A stretch of DNA of 37,819 nucleotides from Verrucomicrobiota bacterium (lineage in GTDB: Bacteria > Verrucomicrobiota > Verrucomicrobiia > Chthoniobacterales > Terrimicrobiaceae). Both the position numbers and the translations under genes were made by a program. The stretch is from contig JAPLTI010000183.1 of assembly GCA_026398285.1 (NCBI GenBank), forward strand, positions 1 to 37,819. Reading direction: 5' to 3'. Positions 1 through 9,364 of this stretch are shown here, piece by piece; position 1 is the stretch's first letter; the number at the start of each line of letters is the position of its first letter. The notes under the pieces were generated by a model, which was not told where the DNA came from, did not search any database, and worked only from the letters and a program-made list of their open reading frames with translations.

Positions 1-757
1 CGACTTGTCCGACGATGGGATTTTTTCAAACCAAGAGTCGATTTGCGTGGGTTTGACAAAGCAGTCATTGCCCGCCGCAAGAACCAGTGTCGGCGCATGG
101 ATGCCCGCAGCCAACGAGGCGCTATCTGCAATGAGATCCCCCAGTTCGACCAGGAAGCGCAGACTGAAGCCGCGGATATGATGTGGTTTTTCACTGAGGG
201 AATCTTGATACGCGCGATCCCTCGTCAACGGCGGGGCGATGGATTTTCCATTCACGAACCGGCTTGGCGTGAGCCTGAGGCCTGGCGTAACGGTTGCCAT
301 GCGGCGTAAAACCCAGCGCACAGTTCCAGGCACCGGCCGCCGCAAGCCCACCACAGGAACGGATAAAATCACACCATCCACCGCATGGCGGGAGTCACCG
401 CTTTTTCTCGACCACCCCGCGTAGCCTGCGGCGAGGAGCGAGCCCATGCTCTCGCCCATGAGAAACACCGGTCGCCCCTCATGGGACTTTCGCAGAGCGG
501 CGACAAAGGCGGCGATGTCCAGCATCTGCTTTTCAAACTCCAGCGCCGCCCCGCGCCGCGCGGCGATGTGGTCACTGCCCTGCCCGCGCAGATCGAGCGC
601 GTGAAACGCATACCCTGGAATCCGCGCAGGGAGCGGATGAAATTGCTCACCCGAGCCATTCATTCCGTGCACGCAAGCGACCACCGCCCGGCAGTCTGCG
701 GTCGGCCAGGAGTGCGCGCTGCGCGGCTCCCGGTCATGCGTGGTCCATGAAAATCTC
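1..757 (-). CDS. alpha/beta hydrolase (serine aminopeptidase S33 / monoacylglycerol lipase-like), C-terminus outside the window
   Basis: Open reverse-strand frame from ATG at 757 off the window edge: MRFSWTTHDREPRSAHSWPTADCRAVVACVHGMNGSGEQFHPLPARIPGYAFHALDLRGQGSDH...FLMGESMGSLLAAGYAG; contains the G-E-S-M-G nucleophile elbow. Absent from the ORF track, presumably because it runs off the edge. Confidence 0.85.
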
Positions 758-793
758 ATTGCCAATTCAGCGCGCAGTAATAAATCCGAAGGC

Positions 794-1306
794 ATGATCC
801 GCCTTGCAGCCCTTGTTTTTCTTTTCCAGACGCTTTCCGCATTTGCCGCTCAACTTGATCTCGCCGTGGTGCAATTTCCAGAAGTAAAAACCGCTGCCGA
901 ACTCAACACAGCGCTCGCCGGCGTGAACCTTGCCGAAATAACAAACGCCGACCGCACCGTCACCAGCGTGCGGTATCTCCAAGGCGGCATGGTTCTCTTT
1001 AGCCAATCCATTCCATCCACCGCCACGCTGAGTTCCTCGACACGCCTTGGGAACTCCCGCGCGGATGTGACAGGCACCTTGAAAAACAATTCACTCCAAG
1101 TGGAAATCCGCCTCACCGAGGGTGTCGATGCCGGTCTGCGGCGCTTTACCAGCCGCACCCACGCCGGCTCCGCTCCGCTTCCCGCCGGAGCGCCCCGAGT
1201 CATCGCCATGCGCATCATCACGGGAAGAACAAAATCCGTCACCAAAGGGAGTGCCGAGGTGAAGGAATCCGTATCCTGCCATGTAGTCCTCGCGCAGCTG
1301 CGCTGA
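794..1306 (+). CDS. hypothetical secreted protein
   Basis: ORF in the 740 frame; internal ATG at 794 gives a signal-peptide-like N-terminus MIRLAALVFLFQTLSAFAAQ. Confidence 0.6.
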   Translation: MIRLAALVFLFQTLSAFAAQLDLAVVQFPEVKTAAELNTALAGVNLAEITNADRTVTSVRYLQGGMVLFSQSIPSTATLSSSTRLGNSRADVTGTLKNNSLQVEIRLTEGVDAGLRRFTSRTHAGSAPLPAGAPRVIAMRIITGRTKSVTKGSAEVKESVSCHVVLAQLR

Positions 1307-1312
1307 GCCGCC

Positions 1313-2380
1313 TCAGAACCAGCGCTTGCGTTTAAAGAAGACCAACATCCCGCCCGAAATCGCCGCGCAGAGCGCCCAGAAGAAAACATAGCCGAAGGGC
1401 CAGGAAAGCTCCGGCATGTTCGCTGGAAACTCGGTCTTGAAATTCATCCCGTAAACGCCGGCCAAAAATGTGAGGGGAATGAACAAAACCGAAACGATGG
1501 TCAGCACGCGGATGATTTCATTTGTGCGGAATCCCACGCTCGAAAGGTAGAGATCCATCAAGCCCGCGCTGAGATCACGGTAGCTTTCGATGATGTCGAT
1601 GATCTGCGTAACATGGTCATAGCAGTCGCGCACATACACCTGCGTGGCCCGTGTCACGAGTCCCGAGTCGTCGCGCATGAGCGTGCTGAAAATTTCCCGG
1701 TGCGGCCAGGCCGCGCGTCGCAGCGCCAGAAGAAGCCGCTTCGCCTCGTAGAGTTTCCTCAGGCTGCTGCGAACCGGCTTTTCCAATAACTCCTCCTCGA
1801 CCTCTTCGATGCTGTCGCCGACGGATTCCAGAACGGGAAAAATCTGATCCACGGTCGCGTCCAGAAGGGCATACGCGAGGTAGTCGGGCTTCATGCGGCG
1901 GGCATACCCGCGGCCTGATTTCAATCGGGTCCGCACCGATTCGAACACATCGTGCCCAACATCCTCCTGGATCGTGATCAAAAACGATTCCCCCAAAAAC
2001 AAGCTCACCTGCTCGAAGCACAATTCGTCGCCTTCCTGAAAATAAACCATCTCGCTCACGATGAAGAAGTGGTTTTCAAAAGGCTCGATCTTGGGCCGCT
2101 GCGCCGTGTTCAAGACATCCTCCACCGCCAGCGCATGCAGACCAAAACGCTCGGCCACCCGCTCCAGCAGCGGCACATCGCCCAGTCCCTCGATGTCGAT
2201 CCAGTTTACTTTCGAGGGATCGTATTTCGCCATGAGCGAGTCCCAGTCCGTGAATTCCTCGTCCAGCAGCGAGTCGGCATCGTATTGGATCAACCGCATT
2301 TTTGCCGGCCCCGACGCTCCCGGCGGTGCGTTCAATGTTCCAGGAGGGGTTCCAGACGGCTTGTAGCAAAAACGAATCAT
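1313..2380 (-). CDS. corA: CorA-family magnesium/cobalt transporter
   Basis: C-terminal two-TM region with the YGMNF signature (FLAGVYGMNFKTEFP); overall CorA-like sequence. Start chosen at MIRFCYK (upstream starts possible). Confidence 0.9.
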   Translation of the reverse strand: MIRFCYKPSGTPPGTLNAPPGASGPAKMRLIQYDADSLLDEEFTDWDSLMAKYDPSKVNWIDIEGLGDVPLLERVAERFGLHALAVEDVLNTAQRPKIEPFENHFFIVSEMVYFQEGDELCFEQVSLFLGESFLITIQEDVGHDVFESVRTRLKSGRGYARRMKPDYLAYALLDATVDQIFPVLESVGDSIEEVEEELLEKPVRSSLRKLYEAKRLLLALRRAAWPHREIFSTLMRDDSGLVTRATQVYVRDCYDHVTQIIDIIESYRDLSAGLMDLYLSSVGFRTNEIIRVLTIVSVLFIPLTFLAGVYGMNFKTEFPANMPELSWPFGYVFFWALCAAISGGMLVFFKRKRWF

Positions 2381-2632
2381 GACGACTCGCGCTACATCAA
2401 AAGCGCCGCCAATGACACGCTCTTTTTCGTGACAAAAAAGCATTTCTATTTGGAATGACTCGCGTTTCGTCTTGAAAACACGCTTCCTCGTGGGTATTTC
2501 ACCCCACAGGATATAGCTTGCATCGGGTTCCGGACTAGACGATTGAGAGATGTGCGAACTCAAACAAAAGACCGACTTTCGAGCATTACTTTTGGGTTGA
2601 GTTTTTTACAAGGAAACTAAATAACTATTCAT

Positions 2633-2923
2633 ATGATCAACGACCAAAAAATGGATCAGCGCATCACAGTGCGGCTGACAGACGACGAACTCAACGCAGC
2701 CGAGCGAGCAGCGATCGCTGAAGGCGACCGGAAAATAAGCACCCTTATTAGACGCGCGCTTTTGGTTTTTTTGCGCGATCGGGGTTACACAAATATCGGC
2801 GCCGCTCAATTTGCTCCTGGGTATCTGAACCCGAACGCGCACATTCCGCAGCCGGTCACACAGGCTCAGCCGCAATATGGAGCCGCCGCTCCACAATACG
2901 GTCAGCCAAACACGCTCTCGTAA
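2633..2923 (+). CDS. small ribbon-helix-helix-like protein with Q/P/Y-rich C-terminal tail
   Basis: MDQRITVRLTDDELNAAERAAIAEGDRKISTLIRRALLVFLRDRG resembles RHH/CopG DNA-binding domains; tail PQPVTQAQPQYGAAAPQYGQPNTLS is low complexity. Confidence 0.6.
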   Translation: MINDQKMDQRITVRLTDDELNAAERAAIAEGDRKISTLIRRALLVFLRDRGYTNIGAAQFAPGYLNPNAHIPQPVTQAQPQYGAAAPQYGQPNTLS

Positions 2924-2992
2924 AAAATTACAGCGACTGAGCCGCAGAGCGAATCGCTTTCGCTTTTGCGGTCGGTTGATTAAGCTCGCGGC

Positions 2993-4172
2993 ATGATTGC
3001 CATTGTAGGAGGCGGGCTTGCTGGGTTGGCGTGTGCGCTGGAGCTGCACCGCGTTGGCAGAGAATTTGTGCTTTTCGAGGCGGCACCCGTTTTGGGTGGC
3101 CGCCAGCGCACATCGCACAAGGACGGGTTCATACTGGATCACGGCTTTCAGGTCGTGCTGAGTTCTTATGATGCGGTTGCATCCGTTTGCGACATGGCTT
3201 CTTTGCAACCCCGTTGGTTTGAATCCGGTGCCTTGTTGCACGACGGGCGACGCCTCACGCATCTGGCGAGTCCGTTTGAAAATCCGGTCGCCGCGCTGAT
3301 TTCGCAGGCTTTTTCCATTCCAGACAAACTCCGCTTGGCGAGGCTGGGAGCGGAATTGCTGCTCACTACAACGGAAAAACTCACCGCCCGTTGCGCCGCG
3401 CTGGAGGATGTCTCCACGCGCGTCTTTTTGAAGCAACGCGGATTCTCGGAGTCATTTTTCTCCCGCTTCGCTCAACCCTTTTTTGGCGGCGTGTTGCTCG
3501 ACAACGACCTCTCAACGAGCGCCGGGCTTTTTCTCTATTACCTGAAAAAATTCCTCGTCGGCCGCGCTTGGATTCCCGCCGGCGGCATCCAGTCGCTTCC
3601 CGAGGCCCTTGGCTCGCAGTTGCCATCCACCGCGCTTCTCCTCAACACGCGCGTTGCCGGCATCTTCCACGACCCTCACGGCCTCGTTCTGGAAAACGGT
3701 GACACCCTGCGTGCCGATAAAATCATCCTCGCGCTTGATGAACCGTCTCTTTGCCAACTCCTCCGTCTGCCGGCCCCACCGCCTGCGCGCGGTGTTTCCG
3801 GAGAGCGCTCACCGCCGTGTGCGCCACTTTGTTCAAATCACAAACATCGCCCGCGAGTTCGCGCCATCCGGTTGGCATTTGATCTCCGCCACCGTCCTTG
3901 AGGGCGCTGGCCTCTCCCCGGCGCAACTTGCCGACGAGGCCGCGCGCGAGATTGCTAGTGTTTTTCCTCACGCGGCAGGCGCGCTCGAGCATTTGGAAAC
4001 AATCCATGTGCCCTATGCGGTTCCCAGCCAGCCGCCCGGCTTTGCTGGAAGGAATGCCTTCCCCGATCTTCCTGAAAATGTCTATGCTTGTGGCGACTGG
4101 GAGCGTGGAGCCAGCATACAGGCGGCTTTGCGATCCGGCATTGAAACAGCAAAACGCGTCCTTTGTGGTTGA
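2993..4172 (+). pseudogene. NAD(P)/FAD-dependent oxidoreductase (amine oxidase / phytoene desaturase-like), frameshifted
   Basis: N-terminal MIAIVGGGLAGLACALELHRVGREFVLFEAAPVLGGRQRT in frame 2 (ORF 2993..3901); C-terminal ITNIAREFAPSGWHLISATVL...YACGDWERGASIQAALRSGIETAKRVL in frame 0 (ORF 3609..4172). The switch is around 3775-3815. Confidence 0.8.
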
Positions 4173-4178
4173 TCTGAA

Positions 4179-5090
4179 ATGAAACTTTCCCTTTCCACCT
4201 GCTGGAATTCTTGGCGGCATTCGGATGGCCGCAGCATGGTGGAGGAAATACTCTCCCTCGGCTTCGACTCGCTGGAGCTGAGCCACGGCATACGCTCCTC
4301 GCAACTCGAAGGCGTGCTGCAGGCCCGCGAGCGCCGGAAGTTCAAGGTCTCCAGTGTTCACAATTTCCTGCCTATGCCGGTGGAGGTTCTCACCGATTCG
4401 CCGGATTGCTACGAGTTCACATCCCACCGCCCCAAAGACCGTGACCGCGCCCTGCGGCTCACCCTTTCCACTATCGACTGGGCTGAAAAACTCGGCGCCC
4501 CTTTTGTCGTGGTGCACACCGGCCGCATCCGCTCCCTCAAGCTCACCGCCCCGCTGCGCAAGATGGTGGAGCAGGGAAAAATTTACTCCCGCGAATTCAT
4601 CAAACGAAAACTCGATGCGGTCCAGGCGCGCGAAAAAGTCGCGGACATGCACAATGCGCGGGTCTTGGAACTCCTCGGCGAAGCTGTATCCCATGCCGGC
4701 AAGCGCGGGGTGAAGCTCGGCATCGAAAACCGCGAGTATTACGAAGCCGTCCCCTCCGAGCGCGATTTTACCGATTTTCTTCAGCGCCTCGATGCCGCGC
4801 ACACCGGTTATTGGCATGACTTCGGCCACGCCCAGATCAAGCACAACCTGGGTCTCATCGACCATGCCCAGCATTTGGAAAAGATGGCTCCCCGCCTGCT
4901 CGGATGCCATATCCACGACACGCGCCCGCCTTTCCGCGACCACTGCCCGCCTTTCACCGGCGAGACACCATTCGACCAACTCGTTCCTCTTCTACCTAAA
5001 AAATGCGCCACCGTTTTGGAAATGTCCCCGCGCACAGAAGCGGCTGACATTGTGAAGGCCGTTGAGGAGTGGAATAAAAAATTCAAATAA
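4179..5090 (+). CDS. sugar phosphate isomerase/epimerase (xylose isomerase-like TIM barrel)
   Basis: MKLSLSTCWNSWRHSDGRSMVEEILSLGFDSLELSHG...GIENREYYEAVPSERDF...HDFGHAQIKHNLGL...GCHIHDTRPPFRDHCPPFTG: AP endonuclease 2-like metal-ligand pattern. Confidence 0.8.
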   Translation: MKLSLSTCWNSWRHSDGRSMVEEILSLGFDSLELSHGIRSSQLEGVLQARERRKFKVSSVHNFLPMPVEVLTDSPDCYEFTSHRPKDRDRALRLTLSTIDWAEKLGAPFVVVHTGRIRSLKLTAPLRKMVEQGKIYSREFIKRKLDAVQAREKVADMHNARVLELLGEAVSHAGKRGVKLGIENREYYEAVPSERDFTDFLQRLDAAHTGYWHDFGHAQIKHNLGLIDHAQHLEKMAPRLLGCHIHDTRPPFRDHCPPFTGETPFDQLVPLLPKKCATVLEMSPRTEAADIVKAVEEWNKKFK

Positions 5091-5093
5091 TTC

Positions 5094-6137
5094 ATGAAAC
5101 GGCACCTTCTCACGGCCATCCAGGTCATCATTACCATCGGCCTTCTCTGGTGGATTTTTCGCAACCCCGAGCAAAACCAAAAACTCCTCGCCGCGCTGGA
5201 TGCCGCCAATAACTGGTGGCTCGTGCCAGGCTTGGCCGCGCTCGGCGGCGGACTCCTCCTGCAAGCCAAACGCTGGCTCCTCCTCCTGGAAGTGCAGGGC
5301 ATTGTCATTTCCTACTGGCGGAGCCTGCGGATCCTCCTGATCGGAATGTTTTTCAACCTCTTCCTGCTGGGATCAACCGGCGGCGACATCATCAAAATTT
5401 TTCTCATCATGCGCGAGGCCCCGGATAAAAAAGCCGGTGCGCTCCTGAGTGTTTTCATCGACCGCGTCGTAGGCGTGCTCGCGCTGGCACTCGTTTCCTC
5501 TGTTGTCATCATCCTGCGTTGGGACGATCTCATGAAGCATGAGGTGACCCGCTACGGCGTCTTCACCGCCGCCGTCATTTTGGGAGGATCGATCGGCTTC
5601 ATCCTCGTGGCATGGCTCACCGGGCGTCTCGACCTCGCCACCAAGCTGCCGCACTGGCTCCCGGCGCGCGACAAGATCGCCGAGGCCGCTGGCGCGTTCG
5701 TGCAATATGCCCGCGCAGGAAAATCCGTCGGCTTGGCATTCCTGCTGTCTATTCCCGCACACATTCTCATGTTCTCGACATTCTGGTTCGGTGCCAAAGC
5801 CTTCGCCGCCGGGCTGAACCTGCTGAGTATTTATTGCGTGATGCCAATCGTAGCGACCGTCACGGCCCTACCCATCAGCGTCGGAGGAGCTGGCCTCCGC
5901 GAGGGCCTCTTCATCAAAATCCTCGGTGCGCTTTACGCAACTCCCGAGCCAATCGCCACACTCGTCTCCCTCTCCGGATTCATGATGCAGGTCTTCTGGA
6001 GTCTCATCGGCGGCGCCATTTACCTCGCCTACCGCTCAACCGAACACACCTCCCTCGCTGAAATGGAAAAATCCGTCGACGACCTCGAAAAGCGCGTCGA
6101 GCACAATATCGAAGCCGGCCGCTCACCCGAGGCATGA
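5094..6137 (+). CDS. flippase-like / lysylphosphatidylglycerol synthase TM-region family (UPF0104) membrane protein
   Basis: Multi-TM protein with conserved LLIGMFFNLFLLGSTGGDIIKIFLIMR and PISVGGAGLREG motifs typical of the family. Confidence 0.85.
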   Translation: MKRHLLTAIQVIITIGLLWWIFRNPEQNQKLLAALDAANNWWLVPGLAALGGGLLLQAKRWLLLLEVQGIVISYWRSLRILLIGMFFNLFLLGSTGGDIIKIFLIMREAPDKKAGALLSVFIDRVVGVLALALVSSVVIILRWDDLMKHEVTRYGVFTAAVILGGSIGFILVAWLTGRLDLATKLPHWLPARDKIAEAAGAFVQYARAGKSVGLAFLLSIPAHILMFSTFWFGAKAFAAGLNLLSIYCVMPIVATVTALPISVGGAGLREGLFIKILGALYATPEPIATLVSLSGFMMQVFWSLIGGAIYLAYRSTEHTSLAEMEKSVDDLEKRVEHNIEAGRSPEA

Positions 6138-6826
6138 GGCCAAAAATCCACGCCCACTTTGCCATGACGGCGGATGGCAAGATCAGCACAAAAAACCTCA
6201 CCCCATCGCAGTTCACATCCCCCGCCGACAAAGCGCGCATCGGCGAAATCCGTGCACACCACGACGCCATCCTCGTCGGACGCGGCACTGTGGCTGCCGA
6301 CACCATGTCGATGCGCCTCTCGAGTGAAAAACTCCGCGCCGCCCGCATCAAGCAAGGCCGCCCGCCCGAGCCGCTGCGCGTCGTCATCAGCAACGCTGGG
6401 AAAATTGATCCCTCGTGGAAAATCTTCCAGCACACCGGCTCGCCAATAGTCATCCTGTCCACCACGCGAATGCCGCAAAAGCTCCGCGCCACCCTCGCCC
6501 CGCTCTGTGACCTTCACCTTTACGAATCCCCTACCGTTCCCCTCCCCGCCGCCTTTGCAATGCTTCGCGCCGAGTATGGGGTGAAATCCCTCGTCTGCGA
6601 AGGCGGTGGCGCCCTCCTGCGCTCACTCGCCGCCGACGACCTCCTCGACGAAATCCACCTCACGCTGGCCCCCGTCCTCTTCGGTGGAGCCGCCGCACCC
6701 ACGCTCACCGGCCTGCCCGGTGATTTTCTGCCGAAGCCGCTCGAGTTCCGATTGGCAAAAATGGAACCCCTCGGCGACGAGTGCCTCCTCCGTTTCAAAA
6801 AGAAAAGACATCAGGCGAAAAGTTGA
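6134..6826 (+). CDS. RibD C-terminal domain (dihydrofolate reductase-like fold) reductase
   Basis: MRPKIHAHFAMTADGKISTK...GEIRAHHDAILVGRGTVAADTMSMRL...SLVCEGGGALLRSLAADDLLDEIHLTLAPVLFGG: RibD_C signature; start overlaps the upstream stop (ATGA). Confidence 0.88.
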   Translation: MRPKIHAHFAMTADGKISTKNLTPSQFTSPADKARIGEIRAHHDAILVGRGTVAADTMSMRLSSEKLRAARIKQGRPPEPLRVVISNAGKIDPSWKIFQHTGSPIVILSTTRMPQKLRATLAPLCDLHLYESPTVPLPAAFAMLRAEYGVKSLVCEGGGALLRSLAADDLLDEIHLTLAPVLFGGAAAPTLTGLPGDFLPKPLEFRLAKMEPLGDECLLRFKKKRHQAKS

Positions 6827-6857
6827 CCTCCATTCACGCCGCACATAGCGTATCAAC

Positions 6858-7520
6858 ATGAAGACTCGATTCATCTGCACCCTCCTTGCATGTCTGACTT
6901 TGCTGGCCACCGCTGCCAGCGCCCAACTCCTGATTTACAATCTTTCCCTCGATAAAACCGGCCGCAGCGTGAACTACACCTTCTTCGACAGCGGATACCT
7001 AGTAGTCGATCTCGAAGCATCCACATTTTCATCCGTGATCGTGCTTACAGACCCGAACACCTTCACCTATTACCAAACCGCCGGACTTGTTACCGGCAGC
7101 TATTCCACGATGCTCGACTACTCCGGTTACAATCACGCCGTGTTGTTTGGAACCTCCTCAGGGACCGATAACGCCGCCCTGCAAGTCATCGGAGGTATCG
7201 AATCGAACCGCAACATCGGAGGCGACCAGCGTGCGAATCTGGCCAGAAAGCTACGGGGCTACTTCCTCGCAAGCGGTCCTCAAGTAGATGCAAGCACAGG
7301 CAATAGCACGACATCCAACAGCACTACGACCTCATTTCAATATGGCTACGCAGGTTCCAGCGAGGCCGCGGCCACCTACGATTCAAATCTCACCAGGCAG
7401 GCGAACAACCAAGGTCTTGACAGCGCCGGCGCGCTGGATCTCATCGGCCAGATCCTCGCCAACCGAGGCGTTCCCGGTTACACCCCGACGCCGACGCCTA
7501 CTCCCACGCCGACGCCCTGA
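6858..7520 (+). CDS. hypothetical secreted protein with terminal (TP)n tract
   Basis: Signal peptide MKTRFICTLLACLTLLATAASAQ; C-terminus YTPTPTPTPTPTP directly before the stop. Confidence 0.7.
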   Translation: MKTRFICTLLACLTLLATAASAQLLIYNLSLDKTGRSVNYTFFDSGYLVVDLEASTFSSVIVLTDPNTFTYYQTAGLVTGSYSTMLDYSGYNHAVLFGTSSGTDNAALQVIGGIESNRNIGGDQRANLARKLRGYFLASGPQVDASTGNSTTSNSTTTSFQYGYAGSSEAAATYDSNLTRQANNQGLDSAGALDLIGQILANRGVPGYTPTPTPTPTPTP

Positions 7521-7672
7521 GTTCTCCCCGTTCGGGAGACCACACACATATTCTCTCAGCACCCTGATTTATTTCTAAATCCGGGGAGAGAATTGCCGAT
7601 ATCTTACCTTGGCAGGCGCAAACCCGCGCGAGCCCGAAAGCGGAACGGAATCCGCAAAACAAGACAAAGGAT

Positions 7673-8371
7673 ATGTCGTTCATCATCAAATCTAACGCTT
7701 CTTCCGCATTTGCCGCACGCGGACTGCAGGAGAGGCACGCCCACGACCGGCGCACCGAGCACCGGCCGAACCTTGCCTCACGTCATCAGGGAGCGCTCAG
7801 CGATTCCTGCGACCTGACGCATTCCAGCAAATCGGCCACCGCCATTCGCGAAGCGGGAGATTTTCAAGCACGCCTCAACGAATCCCTTTCCTTTCTCCAG
7901 ACGCAGGACTCCGCGCTCGGACAAATCCAGAATTTGTTTGTGAACGCCCCCGAGCAGCAGGATTTCCTGGATATTTTTGAATCCCTCTCTGGCGAAAAAT
8001 TCAATGGTGTCGACCTGTTCACTCACGACGGCGAGGAGCAGCCTCTCTTCGTGCAGGCTCCGGAAATCGCAGACACGGTATGCATCCACCGGCCGCTCAT
8101 GAGCGCGGAAAGCCCTGCGACCTCTCTACACGAAGCCGTTCTCGCCGCACGCGAGGAAAATCAAAAGGAGCAAGCCAAGCTCCGCGAGATCTCGGTTTCC
8201 ACAGCAAAAATCCAGACCTGCCCCGACATGGCAGTTGAAAAAATTTCCACAGCCCAATCTGCGAAGGAAACCATGGCTCGCTCCCAAAAATATGTCCTCT
8301 CCGATGCCGCCACGGCTCTCTCCGGACAGGCGAACTCGGCTCACGAGGCCGTCCTGAGACTCTTTGCCTAA
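7673..8371 (+). CDS. flagellin-like small protein (degenerate D0/D1)
   Basis: N-terminal half ...LNESLSFLQTQDSALGQIQNLF...FESLSGEKFNGVDLF and C-terminus ETMARSQKYVLSDAATALSGQANSAHEAVLRLFA resemble the flagellin N- and C-terminal helical regions (cf. [30 protein letters not shown]). Confidence 0.7.
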   Translation: MSFIIKSNASSAFAARGLQERHAHDRRTEHRPNLASRHQGALSDSCDLTHSSKSATAIREAGDFQARLNESLSFLQTQDSALGQIQNLFVNAPEQQDFLDIFESLSGEKFNGVDLFTHDGEEQPLFVQAPEIADTVCIHRPLMSAESPATSLHEAVLAAREENQKEQAKLREISVSTAKIQTCPDMAVEKISTAQSAKETMARSQKYVLSDAATALSGQANSAHEAVLRLFA

Positions 8372-8443
8372 CAGGGCATGCAGGCAGGCTACCTTCCGCC
8401 GTGGCTCTCCGGCATATCGGTGCGATCCGCCTGATTTCATGGG

Positions 8444-8854
8444 GTGAAAAAAGGCGTTCGAAATCCCTCCCTATGGATTGCGACCGGCGGTGCCTTGGGC
8501 GCGCTGGCGCGGCATGGGATCGACCTCGCAGCGACTTGGTTGCTCCATCCTGGTGCAGGATTTCCCTGGGGCACATTGACCGTGAATCTGGCTGGCGCAT
8601 TCTTCCTCGGCTGGATTCTGGCGCGAGCTGAAACGGGCGGAGCGAATAGCGAATGGCTGCGCTGCTTTGCGGGAATCGGCTTCTGCGGAGCGTTCACGAC
8701 TTTTTCCACGGTGAATCTCCAGATGCTCGAAATGATGCGCTCAGGCTCGTTGGCGCAAGCTGTGCTTTATTTTGCCGTCAGTTTTGTATGCGGAATAGCC
8801 GTGGTCTGGGCGGGCGCAAGGCTAGGTGTGGAAAAGCGGGTGGCCCGGCCATGA
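8444..8854 (+). CDS. crcB: CrcB/FluC fluoride exporter subunit 1
   Basis: GGALGALARHGIDL...FPWGTLTVNLAGAFFLGW...GFCGAFTTFSTVNLQ: GTLxVNxxGxFxLG and GFCGxxTTFST motifs. Confidence 0.92.
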   Translation: MKKGVRNPSLWIATGGALGALARHGIDLAATWLLHPGAGFPWGTLTVNLAGAFFLGWILARAETGGANSEWLRCFAGIGFCGAFTTFSTVNLQMLEMMRSGSLAQAVLYFAVSFVCGIAVVWAGARLGVEKRVARP

Positions 8855-9243
8855 TCGAAATTCTGCTCATTGCCTTGCTGGGTTCCATCGGCGCGCTTGT
8901 GCGCTATCACCTCGGAGGCTTTGTCCACACAAGCGCAAACCGCGCGCTGGCATCCGAAGCAGAATTTCCTTTCGGGACGCTTTTTGTGAACGCGCTTGGT
9001 TCGCTTGTTCTGGGCCTGATCGCCGGGCTTTGTTCACGAGAAATGATTCCACAAATTTTCTATGTCGCCATTGGCGTGGGCTTCTGCGGATCACTCACCA
9101 CGTTTTCCACGCTGGCAGTCGATCTGCAGCGCTTTCTTCGCGACGGGCGGTTTTCTTTTTTTGCGCTCTACCTTGTCGCCTCGGCTGCGAGCGGTCTCGG
9201 TGCCACGGCGCTCGGCTTGGCAGTGGCCCAGATTGTCCGCTAA
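8851..9243 (+). CDS. crcB: CrcB/FluC fluoride exporter subunit 2
   Basis: MIEILLIALLGSIGALVRYHLGG...FPFGTLFVNALGSLVLGLIAG...GFCGSLTTFSTLAVD; ATGA overlap with the first crcB. Confidence 0.92.
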   Translation: MIEILLIALLGSIGALVRYHLGGFVHTSANRALASEAEFPFGTLFVNALGSLVLGLIAGLCSREMIPQIFYVAIGVGFCGSLTTFSTLAVDLQRFLRDGRFSFFALYLVASAASGLGATALGLAVAQIVR

Positions 9244-9364
9244 AGCCGGTTTTTAGGTGACGCAGGGAGGAGAAAAATTGTCGGACGATGGCGCAGATTG
9301 CACTTCATTTTTCGAGCAAATAGCTTGCATTTTTTTTCAAAAAAACCTATCACAGCGGGCTCTT

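Noticed and set aside
2941-2970. Hairpin CCGCA-AGCGA / TCGCT-TGCGG after the RHH-like gene as a terminator
   Set aside because: Imperfect stem and no T-tract; left unannotated.
3775-3830. Programmed ribosomal frameshift in the FAD oxidoreductase
   Set aside because: No convincing slippery heptamer at the frame switch, and residues expected between the two halves seem to be absent, which favours deletion or assembly error.
3723-4979. 418-aa reverse-strand ORF opposite the isomerase gene
   Set aside because: Antisense to well-supported + strand genes (FAD oxidoreductase C-terminus and isomerase); composition looks like a GC-rich antisense artefact.
8372-8443. Possible fluoride riboswitch upstream of the crcB pair
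   Set aside because: I could not find the conserved GGNGATGG / CTGATG-type core in the 72 nt before the first crcB. An Infernal search with the crcB RNA model would be decisive.
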